Below, piece after piece: positions 4,895 through 5,804 of a DNA stretch of 5,804 nt (positions are counted from its first letter, which is position 1; each line of letters opens with the position of its first letter). A program made the translations under genes and the position numbers. The notes below the pieces were generated by a model, which did not search any database, was not told where the DNA came from, and saw only the letters and a program-made list of their open reading frames with translations. The DNA comes from PHAA01 sp040217755. GTDB taxonomy: Bacteria > Bacillota > Syntrophomonadia > Syntrophomonadales > Syntrophomonadaceae. Location: NCBI GenBank assembly GCA_040217755.1, contig JBEHWJ010000103.1, positions 1 to 5,804 on the forward strand, written 5' to 3'.

Positions 4895-5113
4895 CCTTGC
4901 GGCAAATAGCCTGCCAACGAACTGTTAAAGTCTGGGCCATAACCCGCAACAACCTTAGGACCAGCAACCGCAGGTCCTAGAGGATAGGGATCAAGAGTGG
5001 ATATTCTCCTGTTCCTCCACCCAAGGAAGACATCGAATTTTGATTCAATATAGCTGACTTGGGACTTCGGGCGCGGATTTTACCAAACAAAAACACCCGG
5101 CCCCGCCCTAATG
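4895..5113. other. Intergenic region between divergent promoters
   Basis: No gene is recognised here. It contains a perfect 7-bp inverted repeat, TAGGACC (4956-4962) and GGTCCTA (4973-4979), with a 10-base loop and no T run. It also has a weak long-range pairing of GGGCGCGG (5069-5076) with CCCCGCCC (5101-5108) just before the spoIIE -35. CATCGAA at 5031-5037 matches the Spo0A box TGTCGAA at 5 of 7. A minus-strand mini-frame at 5033-4977 is discussed under findings. Confidence 0.5.
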
Positions 5114-5146
5114 CTGACAAAATTTACCTGCCTGGCCTGATATAAT
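5114..5146 (+). promoter_or_regulatory. spoIIE promoter with 21-bp spacer (Spo0A-type)
   Basis: CTGACA (5114-5119, 5 of 6) and a perfect TATAAT (5141-5146) are 21 bases apart. No -35 lies at 17 bases. This wide spacing is the known hallmark of B. subtilis spoIIE and spoIIG, where phosphorylated Spo0A bound next to the -35 lets SigA polymerase start. TTTGTCAGC on the minus strand (5121-5113) matches the Spo0A box TTTGTCRAA at 7 of 9 and overlaps the -35. The predicted start is near 5153. Confidence 0.72.
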
Positions 5147-5182
5147 TGTAAAACGCATATACAGACGAGGAGGAGTGCCGGG

Positions 5183-5804
5183 GTGGATAATACCGAGATA
5201 TACCCTTTTCAACGGATGGACAAGAATTCACGGAACCGGAAAAAATCCAGGGAGTCACCACGGTTTAAGATACCTGAATTCAGGTTGGTACCGGTTGGAA
5301 CGCAGGCGATTCAGGGGCTGAAGCAGGCCTTTACGCCTGCCAATGTCCTGGTCGCCCTGGGTGCGGTTATAATGGCCCGGGCCTTTATCCTGAGCGAGTT
5401 GCTTCCTTATATATATGCCCTTATCGCCGCTTACGGATGGAAAAACCGGGAACGTTGCACGGTGGCAGTGATGTTTGCCATCCTGGGATTCACCACCGTT
5501 CTCAGCGGAGTCCCCTTGTGGAGCAACTTGACAACGGCTCTGATCCTGGTAGCCGTGATGCAGTATGTGAATATACCGGCTGAGAAAACCTGGTGGGGGC
5601 TGCCCCTGCTGACCGCGGCGACGATATTCATCAGTAAAAGTACCTTGCTGGCGATAATGGGGCTAAGTTTCTACCAGGAAATGATAATCGTGTTCGAGGC
5701 CCTCATAGCCGGGATACTCACCTTTGTCCTGATGATCAGCAGAGAGGTATTGCGTAGTCGTAAACCCCTGACTTTGTTTAGCTTCGAAGAGATGTCTGCT
5801 TTTG
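5183..5804 (+). CDS. spoIIE: SpoIIE, stage II sporulation protein E, N-terminal part (partial)
   Basis: SpoIIE is a membrane-bound PP2C-type phosphatase that dephosphorylates SpoIIAA to activate SigF in the forespore and also binds FtsZ at the polar septum. The window holds the first 207 residues: a basic cytoplasmic lead (1-48, with KNSRNRKKSR) and then about six hydrophobic segments (roughly 52-72, 74-86, 93-110, 114-130, 139-160 and 165-187). It ends at LTLFSFEEMSAF, where more membrane helices are expected. The frame is open to the window edge, so the FtsZ-binding and phosphatase domains lie outside. The start is GTG at 5183, 7 bases after GAGGAGGAG (5167-5175); a GTG at 5175 is in another frame. 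The call rests on the multi-helix N-terminus, the position after yabR and the Spo0A-like promoter. Confidence 0.88.
   Translation, partial: MDNTEIYPFQRMDKNSRNRKKSRESPRFKIPEFRLVPVGTQAIQGLKQAFTPANVLVALGAVIMARAFILSELLPYIYALIAAYGWKNRERCTVAVMFAILGFTTVLSGVPLWSNLTTALILVAVMQYVNIPAEKTWWGLPLLTAATIFISKSTLLAIMGLSFYQEMIIVFEALIAGILTFVLMISREVLRSRKPLTLFSFEEMSAF

Noticed and set aside
4855..4980. 41-residue plus-strand frame starting in the palindrome
   Set aside because: No ribosome site, no family-like sequence, and it lies antisense to the carbonic anhydrase promoter.
4991..5025. T-box-like GGGTGG on the minus strand
   Set aside because: The conserved T-box core does not continue after GGGTGG, and no anticodon-type stem or terminator goes with it.

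Overview
The window is a piece of a chromosome from an endospore-forming Firmicute, most likely a member of the Clostridia; a Syntrophomonas- or Peptococcaceae-like anaerobe is a guess from gene order and protein style. The plus-strand order is spoVB end, mazG, hup, rqcP (yabO), yabP, yabQ, a small HTH gene, divIC, S1-domain yabR, and then spoIIE. This matches the Bacillus subtilis spoVB-yabN-yabO-yabP-yabQ-divIC-yabR-spoIIE region, which lies near oriC there. The differences are an HU gene between mazG and rqcP, a small regulator before divIC, and a minus-strand carbonic anhydrase between yabR and spoIIE.

Positions 1-1830: the 3' end of a spoVB-like flippase gene is followed by a mazG-hup-rqcP group (nucleotide pool cleaning, nucleoid protein, ribosome quality control). 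Two intrinsic terminators in tandem close this group. Positions 1880-2684: yabP and yabQ, two sporulation genes, sit behind a SigE-like promoter.

Positions 2685-3308: the most unusual part. A short AT-rich interval holds three DnaA-box-like nonamers and a palindrome that overlaps the start codon of a small HTH protein. That gene has no Shine-Dalgarno site and overlaps the divIC start by 20 bases. This suggests that a DnaA- and/or self-controlled promoter feeds a cell-division gene. Positions 3309-3880: yabR has its own near-consensus SigA promoter and a terminator with a UNCG loop.

Positions 3880-5182: a short relic that resembles the C-terminus of a Ppx/GppA phosphatase comes first. A complete beta-carbonic anhydrase on the minus strand follows, with its own promoter, operator-like palindrome and structured leader. 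The 400-base divergent region ends in a spoIIE promoter with 21 bp between -35 and -10, the layout known for Spo0A-activated spoIIE and spoIIG. Positions 5183-5804 are the N-terminal membrane part of SpoIIE, cut by the window edge.

Several starts were moved to fit ribosome binding sites: hup (TTG 1273), yabP (ATG 1980), divIC (TTG 3024), yabR (ATG 3387) and the carbonic anhydrase (ATG 4768).
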